The notes below the pieces were generated by a model, which was not told the origin of the DNA, searched no databases, and saw nothing but the letters and a program-made list of their open reading frames with translations. A stretch of 49,410 nt of DNA, from the NCBI GenBank assembly GCA_021792755.1, contig JAJYUA010000030.1, positions 1 to 49,410 on the forward strand, given 5' to 3'. The DNA comes from Pseudomonadota bacterium. GTDB taxonomy: Bacteria; Pseudomonadota; Gammaproteobacteria; Steroidobacterales; Steroidobacteraceae. Every line of letters starts with the position of its first letter. Position 1 is the first letter of the stretch. Below, one piece after another: positions 28,602 through 35,858 of this stretch. Position numbers and translations under genes: made by a program.

Positions 28602-28909
28602 GCGGCGGCCCTCGCAATCGGGTCGCATGGGAACGCGGCCAGCGTGCGCGCGAGGCCATCCGCCAGCTACTGCTCGAGTATTCGCAGCGCTACCCGCTCG
28701 GCCGTTCCCTGACGGCGTGGGAGATCCAGGCTCACCTACGCCCGCTCGGCATCCACCTGGCGACCTCGACCATCTACTGGCACCTGCAGCAGATCCGGGC
28801 CGAGGTCGACGAGCCGCCCGAGGGTTGCGATTTTTACAATTCATCTAAACGCGACGATGCCACAGACTGCGTGACAGGTGCCGCCGACGGTACGCACGCG
28901 GAAATATGA
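28598..28909 (+). CDS. Small hypothetical protein with winged-helix-like segment
   Basis: A 103-residue protein with a GTG start overlapping the previous stop. RAREAIRQLLLEYSQRYPLG followed by LTAWEIQAHLRPLGIHLATS and TIYWHLQQIRAEVDE looks like a small winged-helix DNA-binding fold. The C-terminal 25 residues are polar and low in order. No specific family is recognised. Its place directly before the terminase genes suggests a phage regulatory or packaging-initiation role (inference). Confidence 0.6.
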   Translation: MSGGPRNRVAWERGQRAREAIRQLLLEYSQRYPLGRSLTAWEIQAHLRPLGIHLATSTIYWHLQQIRAEVDEPPEGCDFYNSSKRDDATDCVTGAADGTHAEI

Positions 28910-28916
28910 TCCTGAC

Positions 28917-29368
28917 ATGGCACGCAAGCCCAAACAGAAGTTACTGACGCAGATCCCGACGAAGTTTGACCCCGATTTCGTCGAGCGGCTCTCGAAACGC
29001 TACTCGCTGACGCGCATCGTCAAGGGTCCCCTGGCGGCGCTCGAGGCGCACGTCGGCGGCGAGCCAAGCTACGTGCAGCGCTCTCTCATCCGCCGGACCA
29101 TTTGGCTCGAGTTGTGCTCACCGAGAGTTATGAGCAGAAGGTGGCGAAGGGCACGGAGGTCGACGTTGGCGCCCTGACGCAGCTCAATAACACGCTCAAG
29201 GGCCTGTACAAGGACCTGGGCATCCAGCCGACGGCGCGCCCGATCGAGTCGCTGCATGAGTACATGGCGCGGGTCGAGGCCGATGAGGCGCAAGCCCATT
29301 CTACCGTGCCTTCCGAGCCCGCCGCCGACCCTGACCCCTCGACCACCGCCACGGAGGCCACGCCGTGA
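28917..29368 (+). pseudogene. Terminase-small-subunit-like protein with apparent -1 frameshift
   Basis: From the ATG at 28917 the frame reads MARKPKQKLLTQIPTKFDPD, then FVERLSKRYSLTRIVKGPLA and RSLIRRTIWLEL. At about 29112-29116 coherent sequence moves to the -1 frame as VLTESYEQKVAKGTEVDVGA, LTQLNNTLKGLYKDLGIQPT, ending at 29368. The second half ends in GTGA, overlapping the terminase large start, so this is the natural end. The joined product is about 150 residues. A one-base deletion or sequencing error is the simplest cause. Assignment as TerS rests on position and on the alpha-helical, basic N-terminus, not on a recognised motif. Confidence 0.5.
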
Positions 29369-31698
29369 AATTGCATACCTGCATGTCCTCCCCGAAGTTC
29401 GCCGGCCGGGAGTTCACCGGCCCGTCATGGGCAACCTGGCGGATCATCGCCCGCCTGATCGACGGCGATGCTCATCTACTCGCCCCCGCCGACCGCGAGA
29501 CCGCCCTGCGACTGACCGGCCGCACAACCCTCCCGATCGTGGCGCCGCGCGAGGTGTACATCGGTGCGGGGCGCCGAGGCGGCAAGTCCCGCTTCGAGTC
29601 ATTGGTTGCCGTCTGGCTGGCCGCCCAGCAGTACCCGAACCTTTCCCCAGGCGAGCGCGCGATCGTCGCGCACGTTGCGCCCGATCGGCGCCAAGCGTCG
29701 ATTGATCTGGATTACGCGCGCGGCTTGGTTGAGGGCAGCAAGCTCCTGCGTGCGGCGCTTGAAAGCAGCACCACAGACACCCTCACGTTCCGCCACCGGA
29801 CGCAGCTCGAAGTTGCCACCGCGAGTTATCGAACGGTCCGCGGTCGCACGCTGGCCGGGGCGGTAATCGACGAGTCGGCTTTCTTGCGGTCCGAGGATTC
29901 CGCGTTGCCCGACGTCGAGTTGGTTCGAGCCTTGCGTCCTGCGTTGCTGACCTTGAATGGGCTGCTGCTCGTCGTATCCAGCCCGCACCGCAAGGTCGGG
30001 CTGCTCTACAACGCCCACCGCAAGTATTACGGCAACGACGACGAGCCGCGCGGGCTCTTCATTCAAGCCTCGAGCCGGGATTTGAACCCGACTCTCGACG
30101 AGCCCGCGATCGCCGAGGCAATGGAGGATGACCCGAGTGCGGCGCAGAGTGAATATCTCGGCGTGTTTCGTGCAGACCTCGAGGGCTTTCTCGACGATGC
30201 GACGGTCGATGCCGCGATTGCCACGGGCCGGCGCGAGTTGCCGCGGGTTGCGGGCGCCCGGTATCGCGCCTTCTGCGACTCGAGCGGCCGCCGGTCGGAT
30301 TCCTTCACCCTCGCCATCGCGCACCAGGTGCCGAAGAGAGGCGACACGCCCGAGCGGCTCGTGCTCGATGCCGTGCGCACTGTCGCTCCGCCGTTCGACC
30401 CGGAGTCCGCGGTCGAGCCGATGGTTCAGACGTTGCGGGACTTCGGGCTCTCCGAGGTGTCGGGAGACGCCTATGCGGCTGAATGGGTCGTTGGCGCGTT
30501 CCGCAAGCACGGGATCACCTACAGGCCCTCCGAGCGCTCGCGGTCTGAAATCTACCTGGAAATTCTGCCGCACTTCTCGCGAGGCGCCGTCGAGCTGCTC
30601 GATTCCCCGCAGCTGCGCACGCAGCTCCTCCTCCTCCTCGAGCGTCGCACGCGAGCCGGCGGGCGGGACAGCGTGGACCACCCTCGCGGCGGCCACGATG
30701 ACCTCGCCACTAGCGTTTGCGGGGCGCTGCTGGCGGCTGCGAGCAAAACAGCTGGGTTTTTTCGGCCGGAGATGTTTCTCGAGGCCGGCGAGCCGGTCGT
30801 CGCTACCCGAGCCCCGGACTGCTGTTTCGCGGTTATCGGCACACCGCGCGAGACCGGTCCGAATCGTGCCGCGGCGGTTGCGGTCCACTTCGCGCGTTCC
30901 CGTTTCGGTGGCGTGCCGCTGATGATCGTCGATTACGACCTTGCCGAGCGCGCGGAGGCGCTGAACGGAAACTGGATTTTCGATGTCGCCCGGCGCCTCG
31001 GCGCCTGGGCCAACGCGCTGCATTCCAGTTGTGCCGGCATCTGGGTCGAGCCGACGCCCATCGGTACGCCGCTGCTCGAACTCGGCAGCCGGCGCGGCCT
31101 TGAGATATTCGATATCACCAAGGAGTTGCCAACGCTACCGCCGACGCTCGCTGAGCGGGTCAATGCCGCTGCGCCGTTCATCGCGAGTGGCCAGCTGGTC
31201 CGCATCGGCGTCGACGCGCAGGAGAAGCGGGTCGCGTTCCGCGGGCTCGAGGCGAACCTGCTGCTGCCGAGCATCCTCTCGTACTCCTCCGAGCTGCCCG
31301 ATAGTGACCAGCCGGCCGAGTTGCTGCATGCGATTTGTATCGCGACGCTGATCTCGTTCAAGGATGACCCGCGAGCCGGGCTCGTCGCCGAGGAGGCCGG
31401 AGCGGCGATGCCCGTCGAGCTGCACGGCCCGCAGTTCTCGCGTACCGCGGGTTCCCTGGCAGAGCGCAGACCGACCCCACCGCCGCCCGGGCCTTCCCGC
31501 GCCGATCGGGTCGCGAAATACGAGGCCGACCTCGCCGTCTGGCAGAAACGCGAGCGGGAAGGCGTCGAAAAGATCCGGGCACGGCTCAAGAATCCCACAT
31601 GGCGCCCGCGGTCCTGGCACCAGTTGGACATAGGGCCACCGCCTGAGAACGCCGCCTCGGCGATTCCGGTGCACGCCGTCCCCGGGGACGAGCTCTGA
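29365..31698 (+). CDS. Phage terminase large subunit with C-terminal extension
   Basis: A 777-residue protein. Residues 1-465 form a complete TerL. The Walker A is GAGRRGGKS (67-75), Walker B is GAVIDE (165-170) and the coupling motif is VVSSPHRKVGLLY (203-215). The RNase H-like nuclease acids are D305 (RAFCDSS), D368 (VSGDAY) and D445/D446 (RGGHDDLA). Residues about 480-670 look like a second, degenerate RNase H-like unit (CCFAVIGTPRE, LMIVDYDLAER, NAAAPFIASGQLVRI, AELLHAICIATLISF). A Pro-rich linker (703-710) and a tail with IRARLKNP and IGPPPEN follow. The GTG start has GGAGG 7 bp upstream. Typical TerL proteins are about 450-600 residues. No portal or capsid gene follows. Confidence 0.88.
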   Translation: MKLHTCMSSPKFAGREFTGPSWATWRIIARLIDGDAHLLAPADRETALRLTGRTTLPIVAPREVYIGAGRRGGKSRFESLVAVWLAAQQYPNLSPGERAIVAHVAPDRRQASIDLDYARGLVEGSKLLRAALESSTTDTLTFRHRTQLEVATASYRTVRGRTLAGAVIDESAFLRSEDSALPDVELVRALRPALLTLNGLLLVVSSPHRKVGLLYNAHRKYYGNDDEPRGLFIQASSRDLNPTLDEPAIAEAMEDDPSAAQSEYLGVFRADLEGFLDDATVDAAIATGRRELPRVAGARYRAFCDSSGRRSDSFTLAIAHQVPKRGDTPERLVLDAVRTVAPPFDPESAVEPMVQTLRDFGLSEVSGDAYAAEWVVGAFRKHGITYRPSERSRSEIYLEILPHFSRGAVELLDSPQLRTQLLLLLERRTRAGGRDSVDHPRGGHDDLATSVCGALLAAASKTAGFFRPEMFLEAGEPVVATRAPDCCFAVIGTPRETGPNRAAAVAVHFARSRFGGVPLMIVDYDLAERAEALNGNWIFDVARRLGAWANALHSSCAGIWVEPTPIGTPLLELGSRRGLEIFDITKELPTLPPTLAERVNAAAPFIASGQLVRIGVDAQEKRVAFRGLEANLLLPSILSYSSELPDSDQPAELLHAICIATLISFKDDPRAGLVAEEAGAAMPVELHGPQFSRTAGSLAERRPTPPPPGPSRADRVAKYEADLAVWQKREREGVEKIRARLKNPTWRPRSWHQLDIGPPPENAASAIPVHAVPGDEL

Positions 31699-31763
31699 CA
31701 TCCACAAATAGATCGTAATTCCTACTATTCCTCTATTTCAACGAGCATGTTGTACTAACAGGT
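31699..31763 (+). promoter_or_regulatory. AT-rich gap, candidate promoter of the ribbon-helix-helix gene
   Basis: 65 bp of markedly AT-rich sequence lie between terL and the small regulator gene, containing runs such as TCGTAATTCCTACTATTCCT and TTGTACTAACAGG. This is a likely new promoter inside the element, and possibly the operator of the ribbon-helix-helix protein encoded next. Exact hexamers are not assigned. Confidence 0.35.
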
Positions 31764-31958
31764 ATGAGCACTGCACAGCGAGTCACACTCATTCTGCCAA
31801 CCGGCATTCTGGCCCGGCTCGATGCCCTGGCCTTCGCAGAGCACCGATCGAGGTCGAATGCCGCCACCTTGCTGCTCGCCGAGGCTCTCGAGCGCCGTCG
31901 TGCGACCGAGCAGCTATCACATGACACACCCCAAGGAGCATCCCTTGACCGACACTGA
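31764..31958 (+). CDS. Ribbon-helix-helix (CopG/Arc-like) regulator
   Basis: A 64-residue protein. QRVTLILPTGILARLDALAF (strand plus first helix) followed by SRSNAATLLLAEALERR (second helix) is the compact RHH fold of CopG/Arc/MetJ-type DNA-binding proteins. The 3' end overlaps the next start by 14 bp. It probably autoregulates from the AT-rich upstream region (inference). Confidence 0.7.
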   Translation: MSTAQRVTLILPTGILARLDALAFAEHRSRSNAATLLLAEALERRRATEQLSHDTPQGASLDRH

Positions 31959-32140
31959 ATACCTCGATGCGCTTGCCGCTTACGAGGCGAAAAAGGCCGC
32001 GGCCATCGAAACGATCCGCGCGAAGTTGAAGAACCCGCGAGGGCATCCATTCTCGTGGGTCGCCCTCGGCATCGGGCCGCCGCCCGTGAATCCTCACTCT
32101 TACATCAGAATCGTGTCCAACGCAGACCGGAGCACCACAA
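31945..32140 (+). CDS. Small protein sharing a motif with the TerL tail (3' end uncertain)
   Basis: The TTG at 31945 follows AAGGAG at 6-bp spacing (31933-31938). It opens a frame reading MTDTEYLDALAAYEAKKAAA, then IETIRAKLKNPRGHPFSWVA and LGIGPPPVNP. This repeats the terminase C-terminal tail (E-x-IRA-x-LKNP, P-x-SW, IGPPP-x-N). The frame has no stop until 32899-32901, but from 32141 it is overprinted by a better-supported gene in the next frame and from 32428 it coincides with a separate gene. The end given is therefore only where its convincing coding sequence stops. A lost stop codon is likely. Function unknown. Confidence 0.45.
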
Positions 32141-32419
32141 ATGGCCAATCTCAGACGAATTTCCGACCGCGAGGAAGTCGCAACGTCCCGCACGACTTAC
32201 GAGCGCTCCGTCGCCGACCTGAACCGCAGGATCGCGGCGGGCGTCGCGGCGACGCCTGGCACCGGCACGCTGCACCTCCACGGGGACCGAATGTCGCCGA
32301 CCTCGGCGAGCGAGGCGGAACAGCGCAGCCTGCAGCGGTCACCGACCCGACCGCCACGCGATCCGCGCCTCGAGCGCGGAGTGAACAGTTTGAACACCTC
32401 GGGCCAGCCCCGGAAGTGA
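32141..32419 (+). CDS. Hypothetical phage-like protein
   Basis: A 92-residue protein starting MANLRRISDREEVATSRTTY with GGAG 8 bp upstream. By eye, about 85% of its third codon positions are G or C across the whole length, which marks this as the true coding frame over the competing +1/-1 frames. The N-terminal half is charged and helical (SVADLNRRIAAG); the rest is Ser/Pro/Arg-rich. No family is recognised. Confidence 0.55.
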   Translation: MANLRRISDREEVATSRTTYERSVADLNRRIAAGVAATPGTGTLHLHGDRMSPTSASEAEQRSLQRSPTRPPRDPRLERGVNSLNTSGQPRK

Positions 32420-32427
32420 GTCAACAC

Positions 32428-32901
32428 ATGAGCCGAACAGACGCAGAACTGCAAATGATGTCGACGATGCTCTCGCGCATGCGGCGCACGCCGACGACTG
32501 AAGAGCGCAATCAACTTGCAAAGGCCCGCAAGCGCGCGGATGGAGTCTACGCGGCTCTCGGGCGCGAACTGCCCGACCATCTGCCGGGAGAAACTCCGTT
32601 GGCGTACAGGCAGCGACTGGCGGACGGGCTCAAGGATCAGTCACCGTCGCTGCGCCGCGCGAACCTGGCGGGCCTTCCGGCGGGAGCCCTCACGGCCGTC
32701 GAGGCGCGGATCTATCAGGATGCCCAGACCGCCGCCGCGACCGGCGCCGGCATCCCCCGCGGCACCTTGCGCGCGCATCGCTACGAGGCCGAGACGGGTC
32801 ACAAGATCACCGAGTACCACGGCGACCCGATGGCCTGGATGTCGCCCTTCATGTCAGGTGGTGCGAAGCTGCGCGTTCGGCGGCCGGAGGAACTGCGATG
32901 A
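32428..32901 (+). CDS. Hypothetical phage-like protein
   Basis: A 157-residue protein starting MSRTDAELQMMSTMLSRMRR. The N-terminal half is helical and charged (TEERNQLAKARKRADGVYAA, TPLAYRQRLADGLKDQSPSL). The C-terminal half has AVEARIYQDAQTAAATGAGI, PRGTLRAHRYEAETGHKITE and YHGDPMAWMSPFMSGGAK. It overlaps the next gene by 4 bp (ATGA). It looks like a phage virion-associated or assembly protein, but no family can be named. Confidence 0.65.
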   Translation: MSRTDAELQMMSTMLSRMRRTPTTEERNQLAKARKRADGVYAALGRELPDHLPGETPLAYRQRLADGLKDQSPSLRRANLAGLPAGALTAVEARIYQDAQTAAATGAGIPRGTLRAHRYEAETGHKITEYHGDPMAWMSPFMSGGAKLRVRRPEELR

Positions 32902-33632
32902 GTTTTCTTAGCAACCTGCTTCCTGCACCCCGGCTCGCCGCCGCTGCGATGGCACCGAGTATCGATGACGTAAGCGACGTTCGCGCCGCGATCGCGGAGG
33001 CCACTGAGGCAATCCGCCAGCACCGAGCGGCACTCGAGCATGCGAAGGTTGACCTCGAGGCAGCCCGCACGCTGGAGGAACGGACCCGCGAACAGCTCGA
33101 ACTGGTCGGCCCCGCGGAGGGTCGCCTGGCGGCGGCGCGCGAGGCTGACGCTGACGAGCGCAAGCGCCGCGCTCTCGCCGGCACCCCGGGCACCGATCCG
33201 GCGCTCGTCAAGGCGATCGCCACGGCGCAGCGGGAAGTCGAGGAGGCCCAGGCCGCCGAAGAGGCTGCGCGGGCCGCACTCCCGACGCTCTCGGCCAGGA
33301 CGCGCGAGTCCGAGCAGGCGGTGCGCTATGTCGAGGTGCAACGCGACGCGGCTGTCTGGAACTTGCGCATGGCGCAGGTCGCGCTCGAACTGCCTGAGGT
33401 GCGCTCGGCCTATGCGACGTTGTGCGAGTTCGCGCACAAACTTGCGGTCCTGTCGGATGTCGGTCTGCGCGGCGGGCTCTACAGCACTCCAACGGGCTCG
33501 GTGCCCATTGAGTTTCTGGAGGCGTGCGCCATGCCGAATTTCTCACCGGACGAGTTGCGCTTCGACATCCACGCCGAAGTTGATTATCTGAAACGGCTGC
33601 GGGCAGACCCCGAGGCGCTGGCCGATGCGTGA
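32898..33632 (+). CDS. Coiled-coil phage-like protein
   Basis: A 244-residue protein. Residues about 25-155 are almost entirely Ala/Glu/Arg-rich heptad-like helix (AIAEATEAIRQHRAALEHAK, ATAQREVEEAQAAEEAARAA), predicting a long coiled coil. The C-terminal part (VSDVGLRGGLYS region, FSPDELRFDIHAEVDYLKRL) is globular. It is coupled to the upstream gene by ATGA. A scaffold-like role would fit, but nothing proves it. Confidence 0.65.
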   Translation: MSFLSNLLPAPRLAAAAMAPSIDDVSDVRAAIAEATEAIRQHRAALEHAKVDLEAARTLEERTREQLELVGPAEGRLAAAREADADERKRRALAGTPGTDPALVKAIATAQREVEEAQAAEEAARAALPTLSARTRESEQAVRYVEVQRDAAVWNLRMAQVALELPEVRSAYATLCEFAHKLAVLSDVGLRGGLYSTPTGSVPIEFLEACAMPNFSPDELRFDIHAEVDYLKRLRADPEALADA

Positions 33633-33780
33633 TTTCCAATCCGTCGAACTGCAGTCCGATGGTCGCGACCAGCCGGAGGCGTCGCGCAAAACAACACCGG
33701 CAGCTCGGGCGTGTGTTAACTGCGGGGCGCGATTGCTCCGCCCTCCGCACGCGGCCCTGGCCGTTCATCCTCGGACGTGA
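33625..33780 (+). CDS. Tiny CxxC protein
   Basis: A 51-residue ORF starting MRDFQSVELQSDGRDQPEAS and overlapping the previous stop by 8 bp. It contains a single CVNC knuckle (ARACVNCGARLLRPPHAA), resembling half of a zinc ribbon, as in many small phage proteins. It is too short to place in a family. Support is the coupled start and the cysteine motif. Confidence 0.4.
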   Translation: MRDFQSVELQSDGRDQPEASRKTTPAARACVNCGARLLRPPHAALAVHPRT

Positions 33781-33839
33781 GCGAGAGCCGGCGGCGTTGC
33801 ATGCGCGTGGCCGGCACCTATCCTTGAGTGAGTCAATCG

Positions 33840-34157
33840 ATGGCAAAGAAGCACAGCGCAAAGTGGGCTCGCCGCCTGGCCCGGCGTGTCCGCGCCGAAG
33901 TGAGCCGCGCCACCGATCGCGACCGCCAGCGGGCCATCTATGGACGCGGGCCGAGGCAGTGGCGCCCGAGCAGCCGGGGCAGGGGTTTTCGAGGGGGGTG
34001 TGAAATAGTTGAGGCGCGGCGTCTGGCGACTCATGGCTTACGCCGCGCACTCATCCTCGAGCGCAACATGCACGTCGTACCACGACGTTTCCAGCAGCCC
34101 GGCTCCAAGCAGCGATGTCCATGTGTAGCTGAATTCTTCGATTGGCTGCCATCCTGA
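33840..34157 (+). CDS. Small basic protein, 3' end probably disrupted
   Basis: The frame starting MAKKHSAKWARRLARRVRAE is strongly basic and has coding-like third positions to about 33985. After that, composition deteriorates and the frame runs antisense into the methyltransferase gene to 34157. An alternative -1 frame ends at 34003 (VAPEQPGQGFSRGV), so a frameshift or truncation is likely. It may be a small DNA-binding protein cut by arrival of the methyltransferase segment (inference). Confidence 0.35.
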   Translation: MAKKHSAKWARRLARRVRAEVSRATDRDRQRAIYGRGPRQWRPSSRGRGFRGGCEIVEARRLATHGLRRALILERNMHVVPRRFQQPGSKQRCPCVAEFFDWLPS

Positions 34158-34868
34158 GCGTCTCAGCATTGGCGTAGGTCCGGCGCCCCCATTGCGGAAT
34201 TCAGCCTGTGCTCGACCGCCCTTTCGACGAGGCCGCGTCGGCTTGATCAACCTGGCAGCCCACGCATGCTGCCGTGAGAAGCGCCGGGCGCGCTGAGTGG
34301 CCGCCCACTTCATATGCGCGTCCGTGCCGATTTGCGGTATGGCGACATCTCGAAGGGTGTACTGGTCCACCATGGCGAAGCGTTTGTAACCCATGCCGTG
34401 CAGATGCAGGACGAGGTCGAAAGCGTCGGAGTTGGCCTCAAAGGAAACGAACTTGGGGGCATGCTTCCGTTCTATAGCCTTGATGCACAGGCCATCGAGA
34501 CCCTCGATGTCCACCTTCAGGAAAAACGGCGCGCGGTATTCAGCCAAAATCGACTCGAAGCGTCGAGTCGGCACCTGCACCTCGACGACAGCCATGCCGC
34601 GTGAGGTCGCCCAACCCGGACTGAAGGAATTCCATATCGTCAGCCCAGGGCATACGTAAAACGGTAGCGTTCCATCCGTTTGTGTTACGCCACACTGCAA
34701 GACTTGCACCTTGCCATCGGCAATCTCACGGGAGAATCGCTGCCGTAGGTGCGCGGCGAGAGTCGGATCGGCCTCGATTGCCAGGACATCGTGGCCCAGC
34801 GACAGGTAATACTCGGTATCGCTCCCGTTGTGTGCGCCAACGTCATACACCAGATTTGTTTTCATCAT
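34038..34868 (-). CDS. FkbM-family SAM-dependent methyltransferase
   Basis: A 276-residue methyltransferase. Motif I is VYDVGAHNGSDTEYYLSLGH (residues about 7-26), acidic post-I is VLAIEADP, and FFLKVDIEGLDGLCIKAIE (about 114-132) is the hallmark of the FkbM family. The C-terminal quarter (RRFSRQHAWAARLIKPTRPR region) is basic and divergent. FkbM enzymes O-methylate sugars or small molecules; the substrate here is unknown. It is oriented against the phage-like genes and looks like accessory cargo. The start may be either of two adjacent ATGs. Confidence 0.85.
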   Translation of the reverse strand: MMKTNLVYDVGAHNGSDTEYYLSLGHDVLAIEADPTLAAHLRQRFSREIADGKVQVLQCGVTQTDGTLPFYVCPGLTIWNSFSPGWATSRGMAVVEVQVPTRRFESILAEYRAPFFLKVDIEGLDGLCIKAIERKHAPKFVSFEANSDAFDLVLHLHGMGYKRFAMVDQYTLRDVAIPQIGTDAHMKWAATQRARRFSRQHAWAARLIKPTRPRRKGGRAQAEFRNGGAGPTPMLRRSGWQPIEEFSYTWTSLLGAGLLETSWYDVHVALEDECAA

Positions 34869-34925
34869 GACTCCCTTGGTGCGTTATTTTCGGGTCAGTC
34901 TAGCTCGCCTGCATCACAAACGAAA

Positions 34926-34955
34926 ACGCCCGCATGCGGGGGCGCTCTCGTGCGG
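34926..34955 (-). terminator. Intrinsic terminator of the minus-strand gene pair
   Basis: Read on the minus strand, CGCCCCC and GCGGGCG arms around GCATGC form a GC-rich hairpin (34927-34944). It is followed directly by GTTTTCGTTTG, the expected order for an intrinsic terminator of transcripts from the genes at 34969-35858. It lies between that pair and the methyltransferase gene and insulates them. Confidence 0.6.
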
Positions 34956-34968
34956 CTTTTGGCCGCCC

Positions 34969-35253
34969 CTACGGCCCCGGCGCCCCCGAGTGGACCGTCC
35001 GCCACGCCGCGGCCGGGCAGGCTGCTCTCGCCACCTCGAGCCAATAGGTCCGCTCTGCCCTGGACAATCCGTTGAACCAAGCCATCCCGACGAGCGCATC
35101 CGCCACGTTCCGCCGCGCCTGCGGCTCGATGACGATCGCCTGCCGGTCGCCGTCATAGCGTGTACGCAGGCCGGCCTCCGCGAGCGCCCGAGCCAGGCGG
35201 CCTACACGGACCGAGCCGGCAATGACGGCCTGGAGTTCGACACCGGCGCTCAT
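34969..35253 (-). CDS. Hypothetical protein in a two-gene unit
   Basis: A 94-residue protein from the ATG at 35253, which overlaps the upstream stop as ATGA. VRVGRLARALAEAGLRTRYD, GDRQAIVIEPQARRNVADAL and WFNGLSRAERTYWLEVARAA suggest a small alpha/beta fold. No family is recognised. It is linked with the 202-residue gene upstream and followed by an intrinsic terminator near the right end of the element. Confidence 0.6.
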   Translation of the reverse strand: MSAGVELQAVIAGSVRVGRLARALAEAGLRTRYDGDRQAIVIEPQARRNVADALVGMAWFNGLSRAERTYWLEVARAACPAAAWRTVHSGAPGP

Positions 35254-35858
35254 GACTGGCCCTCGATTGCCCGAATCAGCGACGCGCGGTCCAGTGCCCC
35301 ATTGAGTGCACGCGCCTCGCGCCATGCGATCGACAGGATGCCATCGTCATTGCGATTGGGGTCACGCAGCACGGCGGCGAGAAGGTCCTGCAGTTCCCGG
35401 GCGCAGTGCTGCTGGTCTGCGACGTGCTGCGCCAAGGCTTCGGGCAGCTCGGCATCCCGCGCATCGTGCGCCTCGGCCGCGCCGGCATAGCGGGCCTCGC
35501 GGCTGTCCTCGGCCGCCCATTCCTCCATGCGGCTATGGAGCGCGGCGAGATTCTCGATTGCGTCGTGCAGGACGATCGCCGCGGGCTGGAGGGCCGCCGG
35601 CACGCTCTGCAGGTCGTAAAGCCCGCTGTCGGCGCACCTCAGATGGCTGATGACGTTGAGCAGCTTTTGGAGCAGCTCGTCGAGCTCGAGGAAGACTTGG
35701 GGCGAAGGAGCCTCCGCAGCCTCCTCGGCCAGCACCGACCCGATCGGCGCGCTGTGCGCAGGGTGACGCGAGCGACGCTCGGCGGCGGCGCGGATGACGG
35801 ACTCGGGAACGGCGGGAGACTGCGCGCCAGCGGCGCGTGATACGGTATCGGTAGCCAT
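35250..35858 (-). CDS. Hypothetical helical protein in a two-gene unit
   Basis: A 202-residue, Ala/Glu-rich, mostly helical protein. LELDELLQKLLNVISHLRCA, AIVLHDAIENLAALHSRMEE and HVADQQHCARELQDLLAAVL indicate amphipathic helices. The first 50 residues are low-complexity. It is probably cytoplasmic, with no signal or membrane segment. Together with the coupled downstream gene it forms the right-end operon of the element, reading inward from attR. No family is recognised. Confidence 0.6.
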   Translation of the reverse strand: MATDTVSRAAGAQSPAVPESVIRAAAERRSRHPAHSAPIGSVLAEEAAEAPSPQVFLELDELLQKLLNVISHLRCADSGLYDLQSVPAALQPAAIVLHDAIENLAALHSRMEEWAAEDSREARYAGAAEAHDARDAELPEALAQHVADQQHCARELQDLLAAVLRDPNRNDDGILSIAWREARALNGALDRASLIRAIEGQS

